DNA of 64,000 nt from Cavia porcellus (GCF_034190915.1 NW_026947490.1:66329494-66393493), one strand, 5' to 3'; positions 9,421 through 21,639 are shown, counted from the first letter of the stretch. The notes: generated by a model from the letters alone, not told the origin. Numbers and translations are program-made.

Positions 9421-10440
9421 AGGAAAAAAGGAAGGCCAAGAGGCAGAGGGGAAGGTGTACACAGATGATGGGGAGCTGCTGCCGAGACGGGCAGCTTGAG
9501 CCTACCTAGGCTTTTGGAAGGATACTAGGGATCTGGAGCTTTGGTCCAAGAGTAGAGGGGTACATTGAAGGGTCACAGAGGTAAGGGTAGACGCCGTCCA
9601 GAGTGCATGTCAGGAGGTCAGTGAGAGGTATCACAGGCGTGCTGGAGCCTGGGAGCTGTGTGCTGGGCTGGGGGGAAGCAGCCAGAGCAAACGGATGGAG
9701 CCTGGAGATACCTAGGAAGTGAAGTCAGGGGGTGATGTGGGTGTGGAGAGTGACAGAGACGTGGGTGTCAGGGATTACTGCACATCGCTGTGCTAGAGAG
9801 ACAGAGAAGCTATTCACGCAGAGCAAGTAGACCCTGGGAGAGGAAGAGATGTAAGCTCAGCCCGGAGGGTTCTGAATTCGAGGTACAGCTGATGGACACA
9901 AGTAGCAGTGTCAGAAAAAGCAGACGGATGATAGTGGGGTGAGGCTCAGGGCAGAGCCTGAGATGGAAGTGAAAACTGGCATTTGGAAACAGATTGCTCC
10001 CAGCATAGTGTGGGGAGAGGGAGACACATAAACAAATGACTTAGAGTTTATCCTGGAAAACACGAAGGATGTGCTGTGTGAACAGCAAGAGGCACTAGTA
10101 ACTGAGGCCAGATTTCAGAAAGGAAGTTCTATTTGAGGAGGCTTAGCAGGATGGGTAGGAGTTCCCTAGACTAGTGCAGGTCATCTGCGAGGCTGTTGCT
10201 GTGTTTTATTATGTGGTAGGTAGGGCCAGCCTGACAGGCGCGGAAACTCAGTGATCTGCCTGGGTCCTGGGGTACCCCAATTCCCCGGCAGCGCAATTGG
10301 CAGTGGAAAGGAAATACTGTTTTCAGTTCCCCAGCAGGTCTCTCTCTGCTTTTCCCTTACTCAGTATATTTTGATCCTGATCGGTGGTACATAAATACCG
10401 CAGCCTTTACCTCTTTCTCCCTTTTCTTTAGATCCTCCCT
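9421..10440. other. Unassigned purine-rich stretch
   Basis: About 1 kb rich in G and A. The part near 10015-10100 (gggagacacataaacaaatg) is faintly like a reversed L2 LINE but too diverged to claim. No convincing gene. Confidence 0.4.
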
Positions 10441-10447
10441 CCAAAAT

Positions 10448-10645
10448 TTCCCAGACTGGCACAGTGGCACCCACCTGTAATCCCAGAACTTTGGGAGGCT
10501 GAGGCAGGAGAATGATAGTTCAAGTCCCACCAGACACCCTATCTTGGAATAAGATAAATAAGTACATAAATGAATAACTGGCTGGGGAGTGACTCGGTAC
10601 AAAGGCTATGGGTTCCATCTCCAATACCACAGAACAGAAACAGAA
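10448..10645 (+). repeat. Composite SINE: B1-like monomer plus ID-like monomer
   Basis: The left part contains the 7SL/B1 signature (cacctgtaatcccagaac, then tttgggaggctgaggcagg). An A-rich linker (gataaataagtacataaatg) follows, then a tRNA-derived part, ggctggggagtgactcgg through ccatctccaatacc. This B1 plus ID dimer is known from squirrel-related and some other non-murine rodents. Such elements are transcribed by RNA polymerase III and moved by L1. This copy is diverged and probably silent. Confidence 0.8.
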
Positions 10646-11350
10646 GAGAAGCAGTTTCAGAGCTATACCCACTGGGCACCACACACTGGTTTTACGGAGA
10701 TGGTTCTTTTAAACATTTCTTGTTGGTTCCTGCAAACTCTTTCATAAAGACTAAGGCCATCACCTCTGGATATTTCTATTTTAATGAGAGGTTGAAGGAT
10801 TTCCCACCAGACCCTGTTTCAAATTATGGTGCAGAAGCTTTACGGAAGGAGTTACAGGTTCAGAGTGGGGTTTCAGGAAGGCTCCACAGTAAGTACCCAT
10901 CTTCCAAGTGACCGCTGCCATTCAGAACTGTTTCCACTCAGACCCGGAGAGCAACAGTGAGCTCAGTAAGTCAGCTCTCCATCATGGTGCTCTGACGCAG
11001 GGAGGGGGAGACATAAATGTCTGCAGACGGAGTATCAGAGTCTGGGGTTTTGAGGAGTCATCCTGGGGGCCTCAGGCTGAGGGAAAGACCTCTATTCTCC
11101 TCTCCCCAGAGCCATGGACTGCTATTTAAAAACCCATACGTTCCCTTCTCACAGAGAGAGACTACTGAAATGTGGGCCTCTAAACTTGACTCAACTACTT
11201 TTCAGGGTCCCCTCTGATCTCGGCCAAGATCTACATGAGGAGTTTTCTGAGGAGAAGGCATTTCTGAGATAACATGTCCACCACAAACCTCTTGAATTTC
11301 TCCAGGGAGTTTCAAGAAACTCCTGGGTAGTAAATGCTCTTTCTTTATTA
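10646..11350. other. Unassigned stretch
   Basis: About 700 bp between the composite SINE and an old L1. Several short open frames overlap here (for example 10570-10911), but they begin inside the SINE or lack any recognisable domain. Confidence 0.45.
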
Positions 11351-11559
11351 CTTTTGTCAATGACCAAAAAATAGGACAGAGTCATAGTGAACTGTTTGAT
11401 GAGCTCTTGCCAAGCAGCTGATAATCAAAATGAGAATAACGAACACCATTTCCCACAGCATTAAAAAAATATTTAAGACCAAATTTAACAAGATAGTAAA
11501 TGTCAGAACAGAATAGTACAGAAGTAGACCATGTATATAAAAGAAATAGACTATAGATA

Positions 11560-12650
11560 TAAAAATCAATTATCTGTATATGTACAAAGATGTCAAGGTG
11601 ATTGGAAAACTCAATTATTTTAGAAGGGTAGCCATATATGTGTATTGCAATAGATGTGACAAAGTACTTTATCAGAATATTTAAGAACCCTTAAATTTAA
11701 AGAGAAAGAACCCAATAAGATTTAACAAAAGATTTGCATAGATAGTTCCTGCCAAATGTTATACTAATGCCCAATATTATCGAGAAGTTCAAATGAAAAG
11801 TTGAAAGAAACCACAATGCACTCAGGGGAAAGTCTGAAGTTAAAAGGGAGACAGCTCAGTGGCACTGTGCTGGCTTCAAACGCAGTGGGCCCTGGGTTTC
11901 ATCGCCAGCACCACATAAAACAAGGCAAAATAAAACCCTAAAGCCAGTGTTGGCGAGGATGCACAGTGCTAGAACTCACATACATTGTTGGTGAGAAAGC
12001 GAAGTTGTACAGCACCGTGGAAAATGAGTTGACAGTTTTCTTATAAGTTTAAAAGTCAACTTTAAAGCACACACCCAGACACAATCTTCCTAAGAGAAAC
12101 GAAAGCATACATCCATAGAAAGACATGGCAGCCTGTGTTCAAAGAAGCTTAATTCACAGTAGACAAAGTGTGGGAATGACTCAACTCTCTTCTTCTATTG
12201 CAAAATGTTTTTTTCTGCATCATAGGCAAATAAATAAGTTGGGGGTATTCATACAAGGAATTGCTAGCTGGTCATCAAAGCAAGACAAAGTACCAGTACA
12301 AAGAAAAAAAAAAAATGACATGAGTGTATCTTGAAACATTATGCTGAATAAAAGAAGCCAAAGGGACCAAAGGATATGTGCTGTATGATTTCATTTACAT
12401 GAAATTCCAGAGAAGACACATCTAATCTGTATTGACAGAAAGCAGATCTGTGGTTGCTTGGGGTTGGCAGGCTTCAGACAAGGATTGACCGGGCAGCCAC
12501 CCAAAGGAAATTTCTGGGGTGAAGGGAGTATTATGTATCTTGGTTGGAGTAGTGGCTTACCTGTGTGTATAAACGTGTCAGAACTCATCAGAATGTACAT
12601 TTTTGAGTAACTACATGTTATTCAATTAAAATTACACTTTAGTAAAACTT
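11560..12650 (+). repeat. Old L1M ORF2/3' UTR fragment interrupted by an ID SINE
   Basis: Text near 11700-11830 corresponds by eye to the L1 ORF2 C-terminal region. After a SINE at about 11850-11940 it resumes (ccagtgttggcgaggatgc, catacattgttggtgagaa) and continues to the 3' region (tgtggttgcttggggttgg, aacgtgtcagaactcatca). All frames are heavily broken. This is a classic nested insertion: an older L1 with a younger SINE inside. Confidence 0.7.
11850..11940 (+). repeat. ID-type tRNA-derived SINE
   Basis: agacagctcagtggcactgt has the A-box form of a tRNA-derived promoter. The B-box region reads gggtttcatcgcc, and an A-rich tail with aaaataaaacc follows. It lies within the old L1M copy and so is younger than it. 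Confidence 0.7.
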
Positions 12651-13820
12651 GTTTAAAAGAACATTTAGTGAATAGAAAATACTATGCTATGTAAATAGTA
12701 AATTATGAACAGGCAACATAGAATAGAACAGTTCCTGGGAAACCTCATGCTGAAAACATAGCCACCTTCAGAGTGACCCCAAGTCCTTCTTGGAGCTCCC
12801 CTAAGGACTTAGTCCCAGACCTGGCTTAGTGCTCAGTCTCTCTGCCATCTTTAGACCCTCTTGTGTGTGCTGAATCACAGGAAGAGCTAGGAATTGTAGG
12901 TCAGCTCTGAGTTGAGAGATTTTTCCTCCTCTTATCAGTTGTGGTCTGGCTGTTTGATTTCTTAGTCTATCTTTTCTTCTTCCCATATCATCTCACAACT
13001 CCCAGGGTATGGGGGAGCACAGGCCTCCCCTGCCAACTTTTCACCCAACACCCAAGTCTTTTGAAAGCTCTTGGACAGAAAGAGCTTAAGCACTTTCACG
13101 TTCCCATGCCCTCTTTTTTCCCTCATCTCCTCATTAATTTTTCTCTCTAGGGCCCCCAATCATGCCCTGTTTCTGCTGGGCTCTCCTAGCACATTTCTTC
13201 TAGACCTCAGTTCTTTGCTTCACTCCCCCAGTTCTGTGGATCCTGTGCCCTAGTGTTGCTATGGTGTAGCACCCGAGAAGTGTGCCTTTGATTTCAGAGT
13301 GACTTAGAGACTTAGCAAAGACAGGGTGACCTGACAACCCAGCAGTCACCAAGGCCATACCTGTGTGTCAAGGCCACTGGAGGATGAGCCTGCTTCTTCC
13401 TCCAACTCTGTCTCAGCACTTAGCAAAGAGGCCTTCGGTGACTCAGCTGTTGGACTTCCATCCCCCAAACTATGCAGCTTACAGAGCCAGGCAGCATCAT
13501 AATCAAGTTATAACCTCCATGTCTAGCACTGCTCCAACCTTTTGTAAGCACTCAGATATGTCTCCTTTCAGTGCCAAAGCTGCCTTGGGCCCAGCAAACA
13601 AGTAAGGCTGAGTTTGTATTTGTGGCTTTCATAGGCGAGAGGAGAGTTCACGTAACTGTAACTCAAGGTGCAGTGTGAGGTAGGACACACTCCCTTTAAC
13701 ACGGGGCAACAAGGGAGAGGGTCTCAAGTGAAAAGCAGTGCTCAAGCTTGACTTCCTAATGGTCACTGCTACTTATTAGTGAATTATTCGATGCAACAAA
13801 CCAGCTCCATATTTATCTGC
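12651..13820. other. Unassigned stretch
   Basis: About 1.2 kb with no recognised repeat or gene. Open frames of up to 80 codons exist on both strands, but none shows a known domain. Confidence 0.45.
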
Positions 13821-13824
13821 TGTT

Positions 13825-14400
13825 TTAGTTTCTTGTGGCTACAGAGCACCATGAATTGGGCTCCTTAAAACTACAGAAAGCAGTTCTTTTATAGTTCTAG
13901 AGGCCAGAAGTCCTCAATCAAGGGTTCAATGGCTAAGTTCTTCCAAAAGACCCGGAGATGAAACTTTCCTTTATTCTGGCCTTTGGTAGTTTCCCATGAT
14001 CCTTGACAGCACTTGGCTTTTGGCTGTTTCACTGCACGCCTCCTTTGCTGTGTGCCTTGTTCAGTGAGGTTACTTACCGCTGTGCGTTCTCTCCTCTGCT
14101 AGTAAGAACACCAGGCACTGGACTGAGGTTCCGCCTACCCAAGTTGGCACGATCATATCTTAACTGGTTAGATCTTCCAAGGCCGTATTTCTTTTTTCTT
14201 TTCTTTTCTTTTCTTGGTGCTAGAAATCAAATTGAGGACCATACTCCACTTGCCAGGCAGACACTGCGCTGCTGTGTTATATCCCTGGCCCAAGACTGTT
14301 TCCAAATACAGGAGCATTCTGGAGTCCCAGGTAGGTGGAAAGTTTGGGGGGAGGGACCCATTTGACTCACCGGTGTATGTATTACCTATTAACAGCACAG
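13825..14400 (-). mobile_element. MLT1-type LTR, reverse orientation, with nested ID SINE
   Basis: ttagtttcttgtggctacag and ccttaaaactacagaaagc, followed by gttctagaggccagaagtcc, are the reverse-strand end of MLT1 LTRs. The far end (agactgtttccaaatacagg at about 14293) continues the same LTR after the SINE at 14180-14292. MLT1 is an ancient ERVL-MaLR family shared by placental mammals. It is a solo copy with no internal region. Confidence 0.75.
14180..14292 (-). repeat. ID-type SINE with (TTTTC)n tail
   Basis: On the minus strand the body reads ggccagggatataacac... to cctcaatttgatttctagc, an ID-like tRNA-derived SINE. Its tail is a TTTTC array at 14189-14215 on the plus strand. It sits inside the MLT1 LTR. 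Confidence 0.7.
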
Positions 14401-14404
14401 CTGT

Positions 14405-14515
14405 ATGCGGTAAGTGCCAGAATCCTTGTTTCATATGCGAAGAGGCTGAAGTGTAAAGTTTAATTGGTTGCCCAAGGTGATAGAACAGGAAGTGCCAGGA
14501 ATCTAGATGTTTTAC
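14405..14515 (-). repeat. MIR SINE fragment
   Basis: gaagaggctgaagtgtaaag, ttgcccaaggtgatagaac and ggaatctagatg follow the MIR consensus in the orientation reading aactgaggc...cttgcccaaggtcac. MIR is an ancient tRNA-derived SINE of all mammals. Confidence 0.6.
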
Positions 14516-14734
14516 CAGACCAGATTAGTCATTGTGACTCACCACTCTGAAGACATAAAACAGTAGCAGCAACAACAACAACAAAACCCTTTTTAAGTTG
14601 TAAACTACAGCATCCATTTAAACTAGCAAATGTAGAATACGTGTGCAGATTAAAGATGGTTAATTACGTTAATAGTTTTCTCTGTTCAGATCCTGGGCCA
14701 CGCCCTGAGGCTTCTTCCTTCTCCTCACCCTCTG

Positions 14735-15100
14735 AGGGGTCCCCAAAGTCCTGCTGTGAAATTTAATCCCCATTGTAATGGTGTAAAGGGAGAGGCCATT
14801 TAGGGAGTGATTAAGTCATGAGGAACCATTCCTCACAAACATATTAGTGTCCTTGAAAGGGCTGCAGGCAGCCAGCTGAGGCACTTTCTCCTTTCACCCC
14901 ACCATCAGGTGAAGACAGTGTTATCTCTAGAGGACGCAGCAAAAAGGGCCAGCCTGTGAGTAGGGACTCTGGTGCCTTTATTGGCCAGATCTTCCCATGC
15001 TTTAATCCTGGATTTCTCAGCTTCTGGCACAGTGAGGGTAAGGAGGTTTCACCTAGCCTGTGGAATTTTGTTAGAGCCACACAATCTGACTAAGACACTC
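14735..15100 (+). mobile_element. MLT1-type LTR fragment, forward orientation
   Basis: ctgtgaaatttaatccccattg, taaagggagaggccattta and gattaagtcatgaggaacc, then cagcaaaaagggccagcctg, follow the MLT1 LTR order. The aataaatt-type polyadenylation segment normally near the end is missing or diverged. Confidence 0.7.
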
Positions 15101-15199
15101 CTCAGTAAGTTTCCTAGATGTTTGCTTCCATCTCAGAGTTTCTGTCTGAGTCATTGGCCTCTGAATGTTGCATCAGAAATTTCTAAGAAAGCGGATTAA

Positions 15200-16360
15200 A
15201 AAATGAGATGTACACGAGAGAGCCACCAGCCGGGCAAGAAGGCACCGTGAAGGTTTCATCACTGTTGGGGTAGAGCACACAACCCCGGCTTGGCGTGGGT
15301 GGAAGTGGGCCTGGAGGAGGGGCACAGTCTGTTCAGGGTTTGCAGGAGCTACTACACTGGGTGCCGTGTTTATGGAGAGAAAAGTGCACTGGAAAAGGAC
15401 AATACATCAGTGCCTCAGCACAGTAGCGGATTGCAGACGGTGGGGCAGTCATGGGCACCACCCAGGACCCGGGTGTACTGTGCCTCCTTCCTCTTGCATC
15501 TGCATCATTACAACATTTTGTCCTCATGACCTCGGGCACAGGGCACGAGGAGGAGGGCATGGACAGCTGCTTCTACCTCATTGCTTGACCCCTACTTGAC
15601 TGACAGGGAAGCTGGAAAACAGAGTCTCTCTGATCACCCTTGGAAAACAAGGGAAGAATTTGGAAATGCAGTTTTAATGTAAAGCTGGTTTTGAAACGTA
15701 GTCAGGGACAGACTATTCTGGCTCTAACCCTAAGGTTGTGCTCTGTGTGAAGTCACACACATTCATACCAGAAGAGGCCCAGCTCAAAAAGCAGAAGCCA
15801 AGAGAGATGTGTCTGTGTGCAGGCCACCTTCGGCTTCCTGGAGAAATTCAGCTGGCACCTTGCATTTCTGTGCCTCAAGACAAACGGACCTCCAGGAAGT
15901 GCCCCGGACCATTAGGAACCAATGGAACTTCTTCTGCATGTCACAATGCTCCAGCCCTTTAGGAGGAAAGGCACTCAGGCTCAACAGCCTGAACCTCCTG
16001 CTCCAGTTATTCGTGTGGCCTGGAGCCAGGCCAGGGCCACTGCCAGACTGATGCACTTGATTCTTGAGAACTCCATGGAAACCCAGGAATGATAAACGTG
16101 AAATAAAACTTCCTACCATCCATAGAAAAGATGGAAGGACTCTCAAGGATGGCAGGAAACAGACCCTTGTGGGTAATTTGGCTGGTGTTTCTCTCTATTT
16201 AACAACTATTGCCTTCAGCCTTGAGAGGTGCTTGTGGTTTGTATGTTGTATAGAAAAGGGCAGTGGGGAATTTTGCAGGAATTTTCAGTGTTTTGCTTTT
16301 CAACAACTGAAGTCAGTTGAAAAAATTATGAACACAGCACATGTCTATGTAAAAATTCAA
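15200..16360. other. Unassigned stretch
   Basis: About 1.2 kb of moderately G+C-rich sequence with overlapping open frames on both strands up to 120 codons (for example 15784-16146 on the minus strand). None shows a recognisable domain and I do not call a gene. I see no repeat family. Confidence 0.45.
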
Positions 16361-16368
16361 TAGGATAT

Positions 16369-16820
16369 TGTTATGGCCTGGATCTAGATGTGCTCCCAAA
16401 GCCTGAGGTGCTCATAGGTGGGCTTGTTTCAGGGGTGGTTAGAGCTAAGGCGTGTGACACGGGGATTAAGAGTATGTGGTACTAATCTAGTTCACTGTTT
16501 AGAATGAGCATAGTTCTGGGTTTAGGTAATGGGAAGTCCCATCCTGGGTATGGTAACACCAGTCATTAACCTTGTAACATGGATGGACCATAAAGGGACG
16601 AGGGAAAACAGGGTGCTGCTGCTTGCTGTTCACAGCCTCCTGCTGGCTACACTATAGACTGTTTCTCCTCTGTGACGCCCCTGTGCCGCACCACCCTGCC
16701 TTGGAGCCAGCTGACTAGGACCAGAACCTCCACAAACAGTGAGCTGAAATAAACCTTTCGTCCTTTAACTTTGGGTGTTGAGTATTTTGTCTCAGCAATG
16801 AGAGAAAAGTAACTAACACA
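16369..16820 (+). mobile_element. Solo MaLR-type LTR
   Basis: About 450 bp starting tgttatggcctggatctag and ending gtaactaacaca. Near the 3' end, gagctgaaataaacctttcg carries an AATAAA signal, followed by tttaactttgggtgttgag and tattttgtctcagc, the hallmark of this LTR family. No internal region follows. It is one of the best-preserved LTRs in the window. Confidence 0.8.
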
Positions 16821-16884
16821 AAAAAGATGAAACAAAAACATTTTTTAATATCACATCACTACTTGAAGATAGTCACTGTCTTTT

Positions 16885-16976
16885 CTCTCTCTTTTTTTTA
16901 GTACCAAGAATTAAACTCAAAACCTTGTGCTTGCCAGGCAGGCACAGATGCCACTCAACTATATCCCCAGCCTCTA
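16885..16976 (-). repeat. ID-type SINE
   Basis: On the minus strand: gaggctggggatatagttgag, then caagcacaaggttttgag and a gtactaaaaaaaag tail. This is the standard ID layout from a tRNA-like head to an A-rich tail. Confidence 0.8.
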
Positions 16977-17525
16977 GATAGCCACTGTTAATATGTATTT
17001 TTTACATCTTTCCAGAGTTTTCTACTCACTCAAACATTGAAAATACATGTTTCAATGCATTTTTTATATTTTCTGAACACTGTTACACTATTACGAAACT
17101 TACTTTTAATACTTATTATATGTTTAACGCTCAATTTTGACATACTTTATTTCAATACATACAAGTTTGCTTTATTCTTTTTAATAGTTGCCTGGTATTG
17201 TTTTCATGTTGAACTTTATATATTAGCTATTTATTGATGGATATTCAGTTATATCTAGATTTTTTCAAAAAGTTACAGTGTCGTAGTGAAATTTTTTTAT
17301 TCATATACCTTTGCACACTTGTGCAAATATATATTTAGGATCAATTCCTAGAAGTAGAGTTGTCAAGTTGAAGTGTGTGCATAGATATTACCATAGATTT
17401 TTATAGATACTACCAAATACTCCTGATAGAGGTTTCTATGTTTGACCAACAACTTATAAAAGGGACTATTTATTTCCCCATATCCTAATTTACTCTAGTT
17501 TTATGAAATTTTAAGTCTTACCAGT
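16977..17525 (-). repeat. Old L1M ORF2 C-terminal fragment
   Basis: Plus-strand text such as ttattgatggatattcagtt, ggatcaattcctagaagtag and agttgtcaagttg is the reverse complement of the L1 ORF2 C-terminal coding region (compare tgatggacacttgggttg and ctagaagtggaatagctgg in the younger L1 at 2.9-3.05 kb). Frames are destroyed. Confidence 0.65.
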
Positions 17526-17530
17526 TGGTA

Positions 17531-18354
17531 TGTCTTATGGATTGAAAACCGATGGTCAGCTTAACACCATCTGAATTAAATTGGCGTCATGCTGAGTGTA
17601 GATGGCCACCTGAGGAAAGTCACCAGCACAAAGGGGATGTAGAGAAGAAGAGCAGAGCATTGTGGGTTCTCCTGAGTGTTGCTGTTGGAGCCGTTGATTC
17701 TCCTGGAGGAGCTCGTCATGACTGGCTTCCCCGATGAGTTCGGCCATTATCATCGGTGAAGCTCAGGACCTTGTCGCTGAGCACGGCTGTGGTTCACTTT
17801 GGGGGAGCTCTGGTCCTTACGTTGAGCATCACTTCCTGACTCTGGAGGGGAAGATGGTGCTGTTCAGTCTTCAGGAGAAGCTTGTCACGCAGGCTTCCTG
17901 GACTGGACTGTTTTTATTGTCGGAGGAGCTCAGGGCCTCTGCGTCGTTGAGGATGGCTGTGGTGCTTTTCAGGACAGCCCTGCTGTTTGTTGTGAGTGTG
18001 ACTTCTCAAGTCCAGCATAGAACCCTCAACCTACCAGCACAGCTCTTTCACCCTGCTGGCATAGACTTCCTAGCTTCCACTGCTGACCTTTGGGCCTCCC
18101 CAGAGCAGATCTGTAAATCCTTCTTGTGGACTCTTGATCTCCAGCTGGACTTGTGGGAGGCTCTAGGTCTTCAGCTGGACTTATGAAGGACATTACTGTG
18201 GGATTCAGGTCCTTGGCTGAATATTTTAGGTCTTTAGTATTGTGTACAGATTTCCCACACTTTTATATTTAACTCTGGGTGACCACTATAAAATAGTATT
18301 GTATGTTCTGTGTCCTATATGTAATTGTTCTCCTTGTAACCCCTGACTACAACA
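17531..18354 (+). mobile_element. ERV-like LTR, copy 1, with an internal duplication
   Basis: About 820 bp from a TGT start to an ACA end. It aligns collinearly by eye with 27417-28024. Shared landmarks are gccacctgagg, gtgggttct, a ttctcct..ag..gctcgtc block, gacctttgggcctccccag, ctccagctggac and ccttgtaacccctgact. The end has the usual LTR layout of a polyadenylation-like A/T stretch, then a C-rich block. A block starting at 17699 is repeated at 17868 (offset 169 bp), whereas copy 2 has it once. I cannot name the family; class III (ERVL-like) is a guess. A 150-codon open frame within it (17734-18186) has no retroviral domain and is taken as chance. Confidence 0.6.
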
Positions 18355-20780
18355 GCATGTTTAAAAAAGGATGTCTTTTTTGTTTCAATTTGCATCTTTT
18401 CCCATTAATATTCCTATTCCAACCTTTTAATAAAAAGTACGCAAAACATATTGTGCAGAGTTGCTAGAAACTGTGGAAAAGAAGATTTGGATTCAGAAAT
18501 ATATTGCAGAGAGAAACGTCCCTTAAACTAATAATTTCCACTATCCAGATAGTTTCATGAACTGGGTGGCTGTGGAGAAAATCCAGTAGGGTTCATTTAT
18601 AAAAGAATGTTCTAGTTAGGAAACTGTGGTGTTTATGTCCAGTCACAAGCTTCCCTGGCTTAGCCCATTTACAGGGACACTCAGAGCTTGGATGTCACCG
18701 ACAGCAGGAGTGTTCAGTGGCCTCTGCACTGACCTGGTTCTAGACCTGCAGGTTGCTGCCAGGCCCTATGATACACACTTTCTTACAGCAGTCTTGGCTT
18801 TTACTTGCTGGAGCTTGGCAGCTAACAGCTGTTTTGAAGGCAAGGAGGCATGGATCAATCTTCAGCCCCCTTTTCCTCTGCCACAGCCCCTCAAAAATCC
18901 AACCTACTAGATGTTACAGCCGGTATGGAATGAGCAAGGATGGGGACACGAAGAGGAGGGGCAGTTTGTGAGCCTCAGCTACCCGACAGATATCTGGATA
19001 GCAACAGATGTCTAGCTGCTGTCCACACCCCTTGGTCATCACTGGAGGCCTCATTGCTTCTTCCATGCGACAGAGAGTCAGTCCTTAACTCACTCACCTC
19101 CCTCCTCCTGCTCAGAGGTGGCCCTGGAGGGGATCCCAGACAGTACCAGGCTAGGCTGTCAGGTGATAGGTGTGATGAGTTCCTTCTGTAGACTCTGGCC
19201 CTGGCGCAGCTCAGCAGCATCCTCTTCCTTCCCTCCACTTGGGCCTCATGGAAAAGGCTGTCTAACCCTGGTTGTGGCTCCTGCTAATGAATCTGATACA
19301 CTAAGGTGTAAATCTCTACTAATTGATTGCTGTGTGGGTGTGGTTTACAGAAAGCTATGCTACCTTTCTGTGCTTTGAATGTTGACTAATGTTATAGTTC
19401 ACAAGAGTGAGACTCCAGTTATCCCAGTACGGAAGAGCCAGATTCCACTTTCAGAACTAGCAGCCCCAAGACTATCAGAAGTGAGCTACCTTCCACCTTG
19501 CTTGACCTACTCTACATTACTCACATGTGATGCAAAGTCTTGTCCATTCCTAGCAGGACTGAAGTAGGAAGACTCAGGCGGGTTATGGAGCTGTCCACAC
19601 TGTGTGCTCTGGCTGGGACTCAGGACAGCTGCACTCTGAAGGAGCCTGGGCTGGGTGTGTTCAGGCGTGAGAGCCAAGGGTGTTCACTGGGAAGGATGGA
19701 GTAGAAAGAGATAGAGTGGAAAGACTCTTCTCAGGGATCTAAGACTGCCCTTTGAATTTAAGCCTCAGATGTGAATTTGCATCTGTTCAATGAAGGAGAC
19801 AGGCAGAGATCAACAGTGCATTCCTGCTTCCCACCATGTTCCTCATGGCATGACAGTTTCTTTCCAGTGGGAAGCTGGTGCCTTGAATCCACTCCCAGAG
19901 CAGGGAACAACAAAGACATCTACATTGCCTGTGCTGGTTACATAACCACCAACCAGAAGGTTATGTAACCCATGAGTGTGACCTGGTAGAGCGCCTGAGA
20001 GAGCACGGATTCAATACCATTGAAGGCTACGGACCGTGTGCATGCCAGACGTCACGCGAAGCTTACAGGAAGCAGAGCAGGCGGAGAAGTGACATGGAGA
20101 TAAACACACTGCATAGCTGCTGGCGGCAGAGTGCCCTGCAGAAGACAGGCCTGGGGTGCTCAAAGAGGATAAAAATGGGAGCCTGTTCTAGATGAAGAGA
20201 CGTGGGAGAGATTCAAATCCCAAAGCTAGGAGCACACTTGGATTTAGATCCTTGTCCAAAGAGCAAAGGAAACTCGGTCCCACACATAGGGACAACTGAA
20301 CAGGGGACTGGTGTATAGGGGACACGGTGAGGGGATTATTATTCATTTCCTAGGCACGATAGTGCCAATGTGAGTAGGGGAGGCCTGGCATGTGATGCTG
20401 GGGCATCTGGTGTGTTCAGCTATTTTTTCAGGAGAGAGAAAGACACAGAAAGACAGTGACAGAGCCAGACAGACAGGCAGAGGCAGAGGGAGGGAGACAG
20501 AATCATTTGTTAACTCTAAGGGGAGGTTTCCTCTAGATTGAATCTAGGTAGAGAGTGTGAATTCAGTGTAACTCTATTTTTCAGCTTTTCAGTTTGAAAA
20601 TTTACAAAATGGTAAGCAAGAGTAAGGAAAAGTCATAGATCCAGGATCTTAGATCTTAGGCAACAATGCACCTTCATCATGAACAAGCTTCTGACCTCAA
20701 AGAAGGGAAGGAGTTCCTGGGTAGCACATCCATCCCTGAACTGTCCCGTGGCAGGTGACTTACGTGAAGCTGGCCCTGGA
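18355..20780. other. Unassigned stretch
   Basis: About 2.4 kb without a recognised gene. A weak ID-like piece occurs at about 19980-20030 (cctggtagagcgcctgagag, then ggattcaatacc). The segment 20450-20510 is an impure GA-rich tract (gacagacaggcagaggcag). Open frames are short and overlapping. Confidence 0.45.
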
Positions 20781-20789
20781 GAACACTTA

Positions 20790-20850
20790 CTGAGCCCTGG
20801 TATCCCCAGTATGGGGCTCTGAAGTCCCCCAGTTTGCAGGATCATCTTGC
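20790..20850 (-). repeat. Left arm of an imperfect inverted repeat
   Basis: The reverse complement of about 20800-20845 matches 21181-21220 over some 40-45 bp. It includes the perfect 17-base block ggtatccccagtatggg / cccatactggggatacc. The arms lie about 380 bp apart. Confidence 0.75.
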
Positions 20851-21174
20851 AAACTTGTGCCTTCCCACTGTCTTCATTTGGAACAAAACACAAAGCCGAC
20901 TTTTCTCATGACTTCTCTGCCACTGTGCAGAAAATATGATTGTACAAGAATTTGATGTCCAAAGGAACCTACCCAGAGTGTAAAATCTTCTTATTGTGGC
21001 TCAGTTGTCACATCCTAATTGGGACACTAACTCTTTAACTCCAGCAGCCCACCTGCATGTCTCTGCCCTCTTGGCCACTAGCCTGGGAGTTTCTATGCTC
21101 TTATGTTTGGAATTAAAGTGTATCTTTTCTTAGTTCATGGCATGATGGTAGTGGCAGATGATAAGCTTTGGTTT

Positions 21175-21225
21175 TTGTTCTGTAAATTGAGGGACTTTAG
21201 AAACCCATACTGGGGATACCAGTAT
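21175..21225 (+). repeat. Right arm of an imperfect inverted repeat
   Basis: ctgtaaattgagggacttta and cccatactggggatacc pair with 20800-20845. Either two opposite copies of a short unrecognised repeat, or a diverged inverted duplication. A faint MIR resemblance (ttctgtaaattgaggg) is not enough to name it. Confidence 0.75.
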
Positions 21226-21639
21226 GTTTTGCTCATATTTAAGGTCATTGTTCAGCGTTTATCTCAAATGTTTAAGAAGTCGCTTGAAAATGTGCTGCCC
21301 TTGAGCTCCCATAAACCAGTGTAATTTAATCCAAAGAGAGAATTCCCAGAGAGCAGGCCTGCCATGCACTAGGATAGACAGGAGAGAGGCTATATGCGTA
21401 AAGTCTTTTAGCAAAATGAATTAAATTACTTCAAATACTTGGACTTCTTTCATGGCAAGACAGAATAAGAACAGACAACACTGAGCAGAAGGAATTCACA
21501 AGTGCCTCTCGCCTGCCTTCAAGAGCTGCAGGAAGTGGGCTTCTCACATAGTCCACCCAATGTACCTTCTGATGGAAGCCCAGCAGTACACACCAGAGGA
21601 AGCCACTATACAAAGCAACAAGAAAGAACTGTGATTCTC

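Noticed and set aside
17734..18186. 150-codon frame as a retroviral protein
   Set aside because: It lies within an LTR-like segment and includes its duplicated block. No retroviral protein motif can be recognised.
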